Assembly (NCBI GenBank): GCA_963781265.1
Contig: CAWAFH010000001.1
Span: 112,610-176,609 of the forward strand
Direction of reading: 5' to 3'
DNA: 64,000 bases
Source of the DNA: WHSW01 sp963781265
GTDB lineage: Bacteria; Actinomycetota; Thermoleophilia; Solirubrobacterales; 70-9
The notes under the pieces are model-generated. The model was not told where the DNA came from, searched no databases, and saw only the letters and a program-made list of their open reading frames with translations. Every line of letters begins with the position of its first letter. The stretch's first letter is position 1. A program made the translations under genes and the position numbers. Shown in pieces: positions 40,463-48,464 of this stretch.

Positions 40463-41254
40463 ATGAGGATCGAGCGCGGCTCGACAGCGATCGTCACCGG
40501 GGCCTCGGCCGGGATCGGCCGCGCGCTCGCGGTCGAGCTCGCGGCGCGCGGGGTCACGGTCGGGCTGCTGGCGCGTCGCCGCGATCGCCTCGAGGCGCTG
40601 GCCGCCGAGCTCGACGGCGAGCACCTGCCGCTCGTCGTCGACGTCGGCAAGCGGCCGGCGACGACCCGAGCAATCGACCGGTTCGCAAAGCGCTTCGGCG
40701 GCCCCGATCTGCTGTTCGCCAACGCGGGCATCGTCCACTATGGCCCGTTCGCCGACGTCGACATCGAGCTCGCCGAGCAGATGGTCGAGGTCAACGTCTC
40801 CGGGACGATGTACACGGTCGCCGCGGCGCTCCCGCACATGCTCGACCGCGCGCGCGGGCAGGTCGTGATCACCTCGTCCGGCGCCGGGATCCGCGCCTTT
40901 CCGTGGGGCGCCGTCTACGGCGCGACCAAGGCGTTCGACCGCGGCTTCGCCGAGGCGCTTCGCCACGAGCTGTCCGGCACGGGCGTCTCGGTGACCACGG
41001 TCTTTCCGGGCGAGGTCCAGACCGAGCTGCACGATCACCAGCCCGGCTCGATCCCGGACTGGCGCCGCGGCGACGAGGCGCTGGCTCCCGACCTGGTCGC
41101 CCGCGAGATCCTCGCCGCGGTCGAGGCCGACGCGCCGCGCGTCTACCTTCCCAGCGCGACGCGGCTGCTCGGCCTCAACGGGATCGCGCCGAAGACCACC
41201 GACCGGCTGCTTCGCGCGATTCGCGGCCCGGCCGCCGCCCCGCGGCGCGACTAG
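40463..41254 (+). CDS. Short-chain dehydrogenase/reductase
   Basis: The 263-residue classical SDR has the NAD(P)-binding GASAGIGRALAVELAARG, the NAG motif FANAGIVHYG, the catalytic Ser in VITSSGAGIRAF and the YxxxK pair in VYGATKAF. Arg residues after beta-2 (LLARRRDRL) point to NADPH. The substrate is unknown; the form is that of broad-range reductases acting on lipids or steroids. It is convergent with the HAD gene (stops overlap by 4 nt). Confidence 0.87.
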   Translation: MRIERGSTAIVTGASAGIGRALAVELAARGVTVGLLARRRDRLEALAAELDGEHLPLVVDVGKRPATTRAIDRFAKRFGGPDLLFANAGIVHYGPFADVDIELAEQMVEVNVSGTMYTVAAALPHMLDRARGQVVITSSGAGIRAFPWGAVYGATKAFDRGFAEALRHELSGTGVSVTTVFPGEVQTELHDHQPGSIPDWRRGDEALAPDLVAREILAAVEADAPRVYLPSATRLLGLNGIAPKTTDRLLRAIRGPAAAPRRD

Positions 41255-42063
41255 CGCATCGCCAGGGTCGAGACGACGGCCTCGTAGAAGCCGTCACCCA
41301 TCGAGCCCTCGGTGACCGTGGCGTTCGGGAATCGCGACAGCGCCTCGCGCAGCGCCTCGTCGCGCTCGGGCCCGTTCGCCACGGCGAAGAAGCGGCCCAC
41401 GGCGGCGGCCGCTTCGAGGTCCTCGATCGAGTCGCCGATCGCGATGCACTCCTCCGGCGCGTAGCCGCGCGCAGCGACATGGAAGGCGACGCCCTTGGCC
41501 TTGCTCGCGCCACCGGGCACCAGGTGGTAGGCGTGCGCCCTGCCGTCCACCGCATCCATGCGGCGCCCGATCGCCCCGTTGTCGAGAAAGCGCAGGTCCT
41601 CGTGGCCGGCGGCGCGGATCAGGCCGTTTGCCTCGTCGACGTCGACCTTGCCGCGCATCAGCAGCGAGAGCTCGCGGCCCGTATGCCAGGGCGAGTGCCA
41701 TTCGAGCCGCCCGTCGAAGTGGTCGAACAGCATCTGCGGGACCCCGGCGGCGACCAGCCGCTCGGCCGGGACGCCGTCGTCGTCGGGCACCCAATCGCCG
41801 GTCAGGTAGGTGCGCTCGTCGTCGATCATCACCCCGCAGCCGGCCTCGTAGATGTATGAGGTCTGGCCGAGCAAGCGGGCGTCGGAGCGAACGGTCGACT
41901 CGCGCCGCCCGGACATGATCACGACCTCGACCCCGGCCCGGTGACACGCCTCGAGCGCGCGCGCCTGCATGATCGAGAAGTTCCCGTCCGGATCGCGAAA
42001 CAGCGAGCCGCGCGGTCCGAGCAGGGTGCCATCGAGGTCGGTGTAGACACAGCTGAGGCCCAT
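41251..42063 (-). CDS. Cof-type (IIB) HAD phosphatase
   Basis: The 270-residue HAD protein begins VYTDLDGTLLGPRGSLF (DxDGT nucleophile and acid), followed by VVIMSGRRESTVRSDARLLG, a type IIB cap region and GYAPEECIAIGDSIEDLEAA (motif IV). The closest resemblance is to mannosyl-3-phosphoglycerate or sucrose-phosphate phosphatase-like Cof proteins, with a sugar-phosphate substrate likely. It shares a symmetrical promoter with the divergent DHPS-like gene. Confidence 0.85.
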   Translation of the reverse strand: MGLSCVYTDLDGTLLGPRGSLFRDPDGNFSIMQARALEACHRAGVEVVIMSGRRESTVRSDARLLGQTSYIYEAGCGVMIDDERTYLTGDWVPDDDGVPAERLVAAGVPQMLFDHFDGRLEWHSPWHTGRELSLLMRGKVDVDEANGLIRAAGHEDLRFLDNGAIGRRMDAVDGRAHAYHLVPGGASKAKGVAFHVAARGYAPEECIAIGDSIEDLEAAAAVGRFFAVANGPERDEALREALSRFPNATVTEGSMGDGFYEAVVSTLAMR

Positions 42064-42069
42064 CGGGCC

Positions 42070-42082
42070 GTCTAACTTAGAC
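42070..42082. promoter_or_regulatory. Palindromic bidirectional -10 region
   Basis: GTCTAACTTAGAC is a perfect palindrome. On the plus strand it presents TAACTT 8 nt before GTG 42087, and on the minus strand TAAGTT 10 nt before ATG 42063. One symmetrical element therefore serves as the -10 box for both divergent genes. Confidence 0.55.
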
Positions 42083-42086
42083 GGCG

Positions 42087-43010
42087 GTGAGCAGCTGGCG
42101 AATCTCAGGGCGAACGATCGACTTCGGGCCGCCGCTCGCGGCCGGGATCGTCAACGTCACGCACGACTCGTTCTACGAGGGCGCGCGCAGCGGCACGCCC
42201 AGCGACGCGATCGCCGACGGCCTGGCGCTGGTCGAAGCGGGCTTCGACCTGATCGACGTCGGCGCCGTGGCCGCCCGCAGCGGCCCGCCGGTCTCAGCGG
42301 CCGACGAAGCGTCGCGCCTCGCGCCCGCGATCGAGGGGCTCGTCGCCTCCCTGCGCCGACGGGTTGAAACCGTTGCCCTGTCTGGCGAAATCAACCCGTC
42401 GGCCTCCGGCGGGGTGCCGGTGCTGGCGGACACGTTCTCGCCCGAGGTGGCGGCCGCCGCACTCGATGCGGGCGCCGCGGCGATCAACGACATCGGCGGC
42501 GGCGAGGATCGAATGCTCGAGCTGATCGCGGCGCGCGGCTGCGGCTACGTGCTCATGCATATCGAGGGGCCGCCGCGGGTCGACCGCGCCGCCCCGGACT
42601 ACGGCGACGTCGTCGACTATCTGGGGGAGTGGTTCACGGCCCGGCTCGATCGAGCCGCCCAGCTCGGCGTCGAGCCCGAGCAGGTCGCCCTCGACCCGGG
42701 GCTCGACTTCGACCTCGATATCGACGACGACCTCGACATCCTCCGTCGCCTCGGTGAGTTGCGGGCGCTCGGCCGCCCGCTGTTCGTCGCGCTGTCGCGC
42801 AAGGACTTCCTCGGCGCCGTCGCGGCGGGCTCTTGGCCGGGGCGGTTGCCGGCGGGCGAGCGCGGCCCGGCGACTCTGGCGGCGACGGCCCTCGCGGTCG
42901 ACGCCGGCGCCGAGATCCTGCGCCTGCACGATCGCGAGGCGCTCGACGCGCTGCGCACCGCCGCCGCGATCTCCAGCGCTCGCCGTGACCCGGCGCCGCA
43001 GGCCTCGTGA
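42087..43010 (+). CDS. Dihydropteroate synthase-like protein with in-frame palindromic insertion
   Basis: The 307-residue TIM-barrel protein is related to FolP: GIVNVTHDSFYEGARSGTP (compare VNVTPDSFSDGG), LADTFSPEVAAAALDAGA, INDIGGG, LDPGLDF and LSRKDFLGA. Several canonical residues differ: His replaces the Pro of VNVTPDSF, and the GGESTRPG loop reads GAVAARSGPPV. A true folate role is therefore likely but not certain. Residues 90-106 (RRRVETVALSGEINPSA) are encoded by the 50-bp palindromic element and have no place in the usual fold between helix 2 and the VDT strand. The next gene starts in its stop codon. Confidence 0.72.
   Translation: MSSWRISGRTIDFGPPLAAGIVNVTHDSFYEGARSGTPSDAIADGLALVEAGFDLIDVGAVAARSGPPVSAADEASRLAPAIEGLVASLRRRVETVALSGEINPSASGGVPVLADTFSPEVAAAALDAGAAAINDIGGGEDRMLELIAARGCGYVLMHIEGPPRVDRAAPDYGDVVDYLGEWFTARLDRAAQLGVEPEQVALDPGLDFDLDIDDDLDILRRLGELRALGRPLFVALSRKDFLGAVAAGSWPGRLPAGERGPATLAATALAVDAGAEILRLHDREALDALRTAAAISSARRDPAPQAS
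42354..42403. repeat. Palindromic 50-bp element, copy B (inside coding sequence)
   Basis: This copy is identical to 1310-1359 except for one loop base. The arms are 42355-42367 and 42391-42403. It is read through in frame and adds about 17 residues to the DHPS-like protein. Confidence 0.85.
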
Positions 43011-45349
43011 CCGAGCTCCTCGACGCGCCGCCGATCGCCTGGGAGCGGCTGCTCGAGGCGGGCGAGGTCGACGAGCGGCTCGTCGCGACCAGCGTCATCC
43101 AGCCGCGCGAGGCGCACACGGTCCCGACCCCGGAGCTCGCCCCCGAGCTCGTCTCGGCGTTGCTGCGCACCGGGATCACCGGCCTGTACTCCCACCAGGT
43201 CGCCGCGCTCGATGCCACGCGGCAGGGCGACGTGATCGTGACCAGCGGCACCGCGTCGGGCAAGTCGATGTCGTTCAACCTGCCGGTCCTCGACGCGATC
43301 GCCGCCGACCCGAAGACGAGGGCGCTCTACATCTACCCGACGAAGGCGCTCGCCCAGGATCAGGCGCGCAAGCTGGCCGAGCTCGGCCTGCCGCAGCTTC
43401 GCCAGGCGATCTATGACGGCGACACCCCGCGCGACGACCGCCCCGGGATCCGACGGCGCTCGAACCTGGTGCTGACGAATCCGGACATGCTCAACATGGC
43501 GGTGCTCTCGCACCACCAGCGCTGGGGCGACTTCCTGACGAACCTGCGATTCGTGGTCATCGACGAGGCGCACACGTACCGTGGCGTATTCGGCTCGCAC
43601 GTCGCCAACGTGCTGCGGCGGCTGCAGCGGGTCGCGCGCCTCTACGGCTCCGAGCCGCGCTTCATCTGCGCCTCGGCGACGATCGCGAACCCGCTGGAGC
43701 TCGCCGGCGCGCTCACCGGGCGCCCCTTCGCGATCGTCGACTCCGACGGCGCCCCGAGCGCCCGCCGGCGGATCGCGATCTGGAACCCGCCGGTGATCGA
43801 TTCGCTCTCGATGACCAGGCGCTCGGTCCTCTCCGAGACCGCCGAGCTGCTCGCCGACCTCGTCGTCAACGGGGCCCGGACGATCTGCTTCTTGCGCAGC
43901 CGCCGCGGGATCGAACTCATCCAGCGGTTCACCCGCATGCGGCTCGAGGAGCTCGGCGAGCCCGGCCTCGCCGCCCGCATCGCCCCCTACCGGGCCGGCT
44001 ACACACCCCAGCAGCGGCGCGAGATCGAGGCGAAGCTCGCCCGCGGCGAGCTGCTCGGGGTCGTCGCCACGGATGCGCTCGAGCTCGGCATCGACATCGG
44101 CGAGCTCGACGCGGCGATCTGCGCGACCTTCCCCGGCACGGTCGCCAGCCTGCGCCAGATGTGGGGCCGCGCCGGGCGCCGGCGCGAGGGGATCGCCATC
44201 TACGTCGCGGGCCAGGATGCCCTGGACCAGTTCTTCTGCCGCCACCCCGACGAGTTCCTCGAACGCCCGGTGGAGGCCGCGATCCTCGACCACACCAACG
44301 AGCGGATCCAGACCGCGCATCTGCTCGCCGCGGCGCACGAGGCGCCGCTCGGCGGCACCGCGAGTCAGCCCGGAGGCGCCGATGACGAGATCCTCGGCGA
44401 CCGCTGGCGCGAGCGCGCGGACCAGCTCGTCGGCGCCGGCAAGCTGAGGCTCTCCCGCGACGGCCGCTACCTGCCGCGCGGCACCGGCTTTCCGGCGGGC
44501 GAGATCTCGCTGCGCTCCGCCTCGCTCGACTCGGTTGCCGTGGTCGAGCGCTCCTCGGGCGAGCTGCTCGGCCAGGTCGAGGCCGAGCGGGCGTTCTCGA
44601 CCGTTCACCCCGGTGCGGTCTACCTGCACCTGGGCCGCTCGTACGAGGTCGGCGAGCTCGACGTGGAGGGGCGGCGGGCCATCGTCGAGCCGTTCGACGG
44701 CGACTGGTACACGCAGCCGCGCAAGGAGACGATGGTCTACATCGAGGCCGCCGACGACTCGCGGCCGATCGGGTCCGGCGCCGACGCGGTGGAGCTCAAC
44801 TTCGGCGAGGTCTCGGTCACCGAGCAGGTGATCGCCTACCAGCGCAAGGGCCTCAGCGACCACAAGGTGATCGACATGGTCGCCCTCGACCTGCCCGAGC
44901 AGAACTTCCCGACCCAGGCGCTCTGGTACGCGCTCCCCGACGCGCTCGCCGGCCCCGACGCGTTCGGGCCCGACGTCCAGCTCGGCGCCCTGCACGCCAG
45001 CGAGCACTCGCAGATCGCGGTGCTGCCGCTGCTGGCGATGTGCGACCGCTGGGACATCGGCGGGCTCTCGACCAACGTCCACTTCCAGACCGGCCTGCCG
45101 ACGATCTTCATCTACGACGGCCACCCGGGCGGGGTCGGGATCTCCCGGCGCGGCTACGACGAGTTCGAGCGCCTGGTCGGCGACGCGGCGCGTCTGGTCG
45201 GCGAGTGCCCGTGCGAGGCCGGCTGCCCGTCGTGCGTGCAGAGCCCGAAGTGCGGCAACTTGAACGAGCCCCTGCACAAGGCGGGGGCCCTCGAGCTGAT
45301 GGAGGAGATCATCAACATGATCGCGGCGCAGCGGCGGCCCGCCCGTTGA
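43007..45349 (+). CDS. Superfamily 2 helicase, YprA/MrfA (Hrq1-like) type
   Basis: The 780-residue ATP-dependent helicase has Walker A TSGTASGKSMSFN, the Q-like HQVAAL motif, DEAH box VVIDEAHTYRGVFG, motif III ICASATIAN, motif V LELGIDIGELDA and motif VI RQMWGRAGRRREG. The C-terminal DUF1998-type part ends in a cysteine cluster, CPCEAGCPSCVQSPKCGN, which binds zinc in MrfA. Bacillus MrfA acts in excision-independent repair of mitomycin adducts. GTG 43007 overlaps the previous stop (GTGA). Confidence 0.88.
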   Translation: MTELLDAPPIAWERLLEAGEVDERLVATSVIQPREAHTVPTPELAPELVSALLRTGITGLYSHQVAALDATRQGDVIVTSGTASGKSMSFNLPVLDAIAADPKTRALYIYPTKALAQDQARKLAELGLPQLRQAIYDGDTPRDDRPGIRRRSNLVLTNPDMLNMAVLSHHQRWGDFLTNLRFVVIDEAHTYRGVFGSHVANVLRRLQRVARLYGSEPRFICASATIANPLELAGALTGRPFAIVDSDGAPSARRRIAIWNPPVIDSLSMTRRSVLSETAELLADLVVNGARTICFLRSRRGIELIQRFTRMRLEELGEPGLAARIAPYRAGYTPQQRREIEAKLARGELLGVVATDALELGIDIGELDAAICATFPGTVASLRQMWGRAGRRREGIAIYVAGQDALDQFFCRHPDEFLERPVEAAILDHTNERIQTAHLLAAAHEAPLGGTASQPGGADDEILGDRWRERADQLVGAGKLRLSRDGRYLPRGTGFPAGEISLRSASLDSVAVVERSSGELLGQVEAERAFSTVHPGAVYLHLGRSYEVGELDVEGRRAIVEPFDGDWYTQPRKETMVYIEAADDSRPIGSGADAVELNFGEVSVTEQVIAYQRKGLSDHKVIDMVALDLPEQNFPTQALWYALPDALAGPDAFGPDVQLGALHASEHSQIAVLPLLAMCDRWDIGGLSTNVHFQTGLPTIFIYDGHPGGVGISRRGYDEFERLVGDAARLVGECPCEAGCPSCVQSPKCGNLNEPLHKAGALELMEEIINMIAAQRRPAR

Positions 45350-45368
45350 TCTGAACCCCGCCCGTCGG

Positions 45369-45374
45369 TAGGTT
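45369..45374 (+). promoter_or_regulatory. -10 box of a small exported-protein ORF
   Basis: TAGGTT lies 6 nt before ATG 45381. Confidence 0.4.
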
Positions 45375-45380
45375 CGTGAC

Positions 45381-45485
45381 ATGTCGGGAAGCAGGAGCGT
45401 CGCGGTGGGGGCGGCCGCGGCGATCGCCGGCGCGATCCTGGCTCTCGCGGGCCCGGCCCTGGCGATCAAGCCGAAGCGGCGATGA
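45381..45485 (+). CDS. Small exported-protein ORF, possibly frameshifted
   Basis: The 34-codon frame reads MSGSRSVAVGAAAAIAGAIL and ALAGPALAIKPKRR, a near-perfect signal peptide with an A-x-A cleavage site followed by only a few residues. In another frame the next bases read GDDLVRADPVDKLKNCEQVR before a stop at 45540, so one indel near 45480 would give a small secreted protein of about 54 residues with one cysteine. Either form is too short to classify. The upstream -10 box supports transcription. Confidence 0.4.
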   Translation: MSGSRSVAVGAAAAIAGAILALAGPALAIKPKRR

Positions 45486-45549
45486 CCTCGTTCGCGCTGA
45501 CCCCGTGGACAAGCTGAAGAACTGCGAGCAGGTCCGCTGAGCGACCCGA

Positions 45550-46161
45550 TCAGTCGCGTACGGCGCGAAAGCGCGCCCCGACCCGGGGCAGGGTCCCTGC
45601 CTCGATCTCCTGCCGCTCCTGATCGGCGAACCCGGGCGGCAGGTGCCAGCGGTGCAGGTAGGCACCGCGCGTGACCGGCCCGAGCGTGAACCCGGCCGCC
45701 GCGAGGGCCGCGCGCAGCTCGGTGAGCGGATGGATGTGGCCGCGGACGTCGGCGACGAGCTCGGCCGCGGTGGCGCTGTGCTCGTGCTCGCCGCGCCGGG
45801 CCATCAACCAGGCGGCGGCGCGCTCGTCGAAGGCATCGACGTCGAGCTCGTCGACCAGCAGCGCACCGCCGGGCCTCAGCGCCGCGGCCAGGGCTCCCAG
45901 CGATTCGGCCAGCGGCTCGACGTGGTGAAGGGAGACGACGGCGAGCGCGGCATCGAACCGGGGTGACGGCGGCTTCAGCTCGACGAGCGCGATCGGGTCG
46001 ACGCCCGGTCCGGCGTCGCCCGGGTCGATCGCGGTCACGTCGTACCCGGCGCCGCGCAGCGCGGCAGCGAGCTCCCCGGCCCCGGCGCCGATCTCGAGCA
46101 GGCTCGCCGGCGCGGGCGCCAGCTCGCCCCTGACCCACGTCTCGAGCCCCGGATCGAGCAT
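45550..46161 (-). CDS. Class I SAM-dependent methyltransferase
   Basis: The 203-residue methyltransferase has motif I SLLEIGAGAGELAAALRGAG, an acidic VTAIDPGD, motif II/III region FDAALAVVSLHHVEPLAESL and ALRPGGALLVDELDVDAF. This is the Methyltransf_11/25 arrangement. The substrate is unknown. On its strand TATACA lies 6 nt before ATG 46161, and the divergent gene has TAGCGT 7 nt before its GTG. Confidence 0.8.
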   Translation of the reverse strand: MLDPGLETWVRGELAPAPASLLEIGAGAGELAAALRGAGYDVTAIDPGDAGPGVDPIALVELKPPSPRFDAALAVVSLHHVEPLAESLGALAAALRPGGALLVDELDVDAFDERAAAWLMARRGEHEHSATAAELVADVRGHIHPLTELRAALAAAGFTLGPVTRGAYLHRWHLPPGFADQERQEIEAGTLPRVGARFRAVRD

Positions 46162-46167
46162 CCGCCG

Positions 46168-46184
46168 TGTATAGCGGCTAGCGT
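46168..46184. promoter_or_regulatory. Divergent leaderless promoters
   Basis: The minus strand has TATACA (46173-46168), 6 nt from ATG 46161. The plus strand has TAGCGT (46179-46184), 7 nt from GTG 46192. Confidence 0.5.
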
Positions 46185-46191
46185 CGCCGCC

Positions 46192-46392
46192 GTGGGCGGG
46201 CTCGGCGACTTCAGCTGGCGGCGAACCAAGGACGGCCGGGTGCGGATCTCGCGCGCCGGGCAGGTCGTGACCACGCTCGCGGGGACCACCGCGAGCCGCT
46301 TCATCGCGCGGGTGGAAGCCTGCGACGAGGACGCGGCCCAGCGCCTGATGGCCCGCGCGACCGGCAACTACAAGCGCGGGAACGAGCGCTAG
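46192..46392 (+). CDS. Small conserved-looking protein, 66 aa
   Basis: The 66-residue basic protein reads FSWRRTKDGRVRISRAGQVV and ATGNYKRGNER. The beta-hairpin-like start followed by a helix resembles small actinobacterial proteins of unknown function. Codon use is typical of genes here. It lies between the methyltransferase promoter and tRNA-Phe. Confidence 0.5.
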   Translation: MGGLGDFSWRRTKDGRVRISRAGQVVTTLAGTTASRFIARVEACDEDAAQRLMARATGNYKRGNER

Positions 46393-46405
46393 CCTTACCC
46401 GCCGC

Positions 46406-46478
46406 GGCGAGGTAGCTCAGTTGGTAGAGCACACGACTGAAAATCGTGGTGTCGGCGGTTCGATTCCGCCCCTCGCCA
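46406..46478 (+). tRNA. tRNA-Phe (anticodon GAA)
   Basis: The 73-nt cloverleaf has acceptor arms GGCGAGG and CCTCGCC, D-arm TAGCTCAGTTGGTAGAGC, anticodon loop CTGAAAA with anticodon GAA, and T-arm GGCGGTTCGATTCCGCC. No CCA is encoded. The 140 nt after it, up to 46618, hold only the ribosome binding site of the next gene. Confidence 0.95.
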
Positions 46479-46618
46479 TCGTCCGACCGCGTTCCTGAGA
46501 CAGGCTGAACCTTTGCGATTTCGCTGAAGTGTGAGCCAGGTCCGCTCGGCTCTGCGGTGGCGGTGGTATGACCTGCTCCCCGCGGCGCCGCCGGCGCCAC
46601 TTGCCAGGAGTGATAACC

Positions 46619-47060
46619 ATGACGCCAGCCCAGATGGCCGTCGACCGAACCTCAAGCCAGCAGCTCAACCGCCTCTTCGAGGCCTATGACGCGTTCGCGG
46701 GCGGAGAGCTCGAGCGCATCCCCGACCTCTTCGACCCCGAGGGCTTCTACCGCACGAGCGGCAAGTTCCCCGGAATGCGCGAGCGCTACGTCGGCCACGA
46801 GGCGATCGCCACCTTCTGGCACGCGGCAACCGAGGCGTGGGAGCGGCTGGAGATCGAGACCGGCCAGACGATCGCCCGCGGCGACTTGCGTCGCCGCGCA
46901 GGTGTGGCTGGACGGACGCGGGCTCGGGAGCGGCATCGATGTGAGGTTCGAGGCCGGGCACGTCGTCCGGTTCCGCGAGCTCAAGATCGTCGAGTTCCTG
47001 GCGTTCCCGGATTGGGCGGCGGCGCTGGAGCACTGGGAGCGGCTGGAACCGCCGAGCTAG
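46619..47060 (+). CDS. SnoaL-like protein, frameshifted
   Basis: ATG 46619 follows CAGGAGTG. The first frame reads SSQQLNRLFEAYDAFAGGEL, FDPEGFYRTSGKFPGMRERY and HAATEAWERLEIETGQ, an NTF2/SnoaL-type protein. Near 46885 the sensible reading moves one base into VAAQVWLDGRGLGSGIDVRF, which runs to a stop at 47060. With one base corrected the product would be about 147 residues. Sequence error or recent decay are both possible. It lacks the MSxENVE start of the other SnoaL genes here. Confidence 0.55.
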
Positions 47061-47129
47061 GCGCGGCACCTCGGCAACTTCAAGCTGATCCCGGTGTCGC
47101 TGTGGCCGTTCGGCCGCGAGATCCGGCCC

Positions 47130-47510
47130 TCAGCTGACCAACTCGAGGCCCAGCCAGACGACCACCGCCGTCGCGAGCAGGATCGCTCCCTGCAGGGCGT
47201 GCAGCTTCGGCCAGCGCAGGTGGGCGACGGTGAGCAGCAGCACGGCGCCGACCAGGGTGAGCTTGATCTGCAGCGTCGAGGAGCCCCAGAGGTCGTAGTG
47301 GGTCGCGAGCGCGTAGCCGGTGACCAGGAGGACTCCGAGAGCGATCAGCGACCCGTAGCCGAACCGCCGCGCCATCGCCCGCAGCCGCTCGCGGTCGGGG
47401 TTCTGGCGCTCGACCGGGACGATCACGAGGCCAAGCACGAGCTGGCCACCGACGAAGAACGCCATCGCGATCAGGTGCAGGTAGAGCACCGCCTGCCAGA
47501 GATCGTCCAC
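47130..47510 (-). CDS. Small four-helix membrane protein (CopD-like)
   Basis: The 126-residue integral membrane protein has four hydrophobic segments. The first, LYLHLIAMAFFVGGQLVLGL, carries a histidine as in CopD/HemJ-like four-helix proteins. GYGSLIALGVLLVTGYALATHYDLW follows, read in parts. A role in copper or heme-linked membrane chemistry is possible but not shown. It is read in the same direction as the downstream-positioned AKR gene, 34 nt apart, and may share its transcript. Confidence 0.6.
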   Translation of the reverse strand: MDDLWQAVLYLHLIAMAFFVGGQLVLGLVIVPVERQNPDRERLRAMARRFGYGSLIALGVLLVTGYALATHYDLWGSSTLQIKLTLVGAVLLLTVAHLRWPKLHALQGAILLATAVVVWLGLELVS

Positions 47511-47544
47511 CGGCGCATTCTCCCAGCCGGCAAGGGCGGCCGGC

Positions 47545-48387
47545 CTACGGCATCACGAACGTGTCCGGGTCCGGCCCGATCCGCTCGCCGGCGTCGAGCG
47601 CGTCGATCGCCTCGACCTCGGCGTCCGTCAGATGGAAGTCGAAGATCGCGAAGTTCTCCTCGATCCGCGCCGGCGTCACCGACTTGGGGAAGACGACGTT
47701 GCCGATCTGCACGTGCCAGCGAAGGACGACCTGCCCCGTCGTCCTGCCGTGCGCCTCGGCGATCTCGGTGAGGGTCGGGTCGTCGAGCACGGCCCCCTGG
47801 GCGAGCGGGCTCCACGCCTCGGTGACGATGCCGAGCTCGGCATGCTCGTGACGCAGGCCGCGCTGCTGGAGGCGCGGATGCAGCTCGACCTGGTTGACCG
47901 CGGGGGTGACCCCGGTCTCGGCGATGAGCCGCTCGAGGTGGGCGGGCTGGAAGTTCGAAACGCCGATCGAGCGCACCAGCCCCGCCTCGCGCGCGTCGAT
48001 GAAGGCGCGCCACGTCTCCACGTACCGATCATGCGCCGGCACGGGCCAGTGGATCAGGTAGAGGTCGACGTGGTCGAGCTCGAGCCGCTCGAGGCTTCGC
48101 TTGAGCGCCCTGGTCGCCTCGTCGTAGCCGTGCGAGTCGTTGAAGCACTTGGTGGTGATGAAGACGTCGTTGCGGTCGAGCCCCGAGGCGTGAAACGCCT
48201 GTCCGACCTCGGCCTCGTTGCGGTAGGCCGCGGCGGTGTCGATGTGGCGGTAGCCGACTTCGAACGCCCGCTGGGTCACCTCCTCGGTCTCGTCCGGCGG
48301 CACCTGGAAGACGCCGAAGCCGAGCTGCGGGATCCGGTTGCCGTCGTTCAGCGCGATCTCTGGGACTCTGGTGTCGGTTGGGCTCAT
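47545..48387 (-). CDS. Aldo/keto reductase
   Basis: The 280-residue NADPH-dependent AKR has the catalytic tetrad. Asp and Tyr are in YRHIDTAAAYRNEAEVG, Lys in VFITTKCFND and His in DLYLIHWPVP. RSIGVSNFQPAHLERLI and NQVELHPRLQQ are family signatures (AKR5-like, 2,5-diketo-gluconate reductase group). ATG 48387 gives the usual N-terminus IALNDGNRIPQLGFGVFQV; the frame extends 11 codons further upstream. It diverges from the YihY gene. Confidence 0.9.
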   Translation of the reverse strand: MSPTDTRVPEIALNDGNRIPQLGFGVFQVPPDETEEVTQRAFEVGYRHIDTAAAYRNEAEVGQAFHASGLDRNDVFITTKCFNDSHGYDEATRALKRSLERLELDHVDLYLIHWPVPAHDRYVETWRAFIDAREAGLVRSIGVSNFQPAHLERLIAETGVTPAVNQVELHPRLQQRGLRHEHAELGIVTEAWSPLAQGAVLDDPTLTEIAEAHGRTTGQVVLRWHVQIGNVVFPKSVTPARIEENFAIFDFHLTDAEVEAIDALDAGERIGPDPDTFVMP

Positions 48388-48452
48388 CTGATCTGGGTTG
48401 CCCTGCGGCCGGCCGATCAAACAACCGCCTGGGTCACCGGCGCGCGAACGGG

Positions 48453-48458
48453 TATGAA
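48453..48458 (+). promoter_or_regulatory. -10 box of the YihY-family gene
   Basis: TATGAA lies 6 nt before ATG 48465 with no ribosome binding site. Confidence 0.45.
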
Positions 48459-48464
48459 TCCCGC

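Noticed and set aside
42617..46138. Very long open frame on the minus strand (over 1,100 codons)
   Set aside because: It is antisense to the DHPS-like and helicase genes, rich in Arg/Gly/Ala/Asp and without any domain. Such frames are expected where GC-rich codons rarely give stops.
46395..46668. Minus-strand ORFs with MARGGIEPPTPRFSVV-like peptides over tRNA-Phe
   Set aside because: This is a well-known spurious translation of the antisense strand of tRNA genes.
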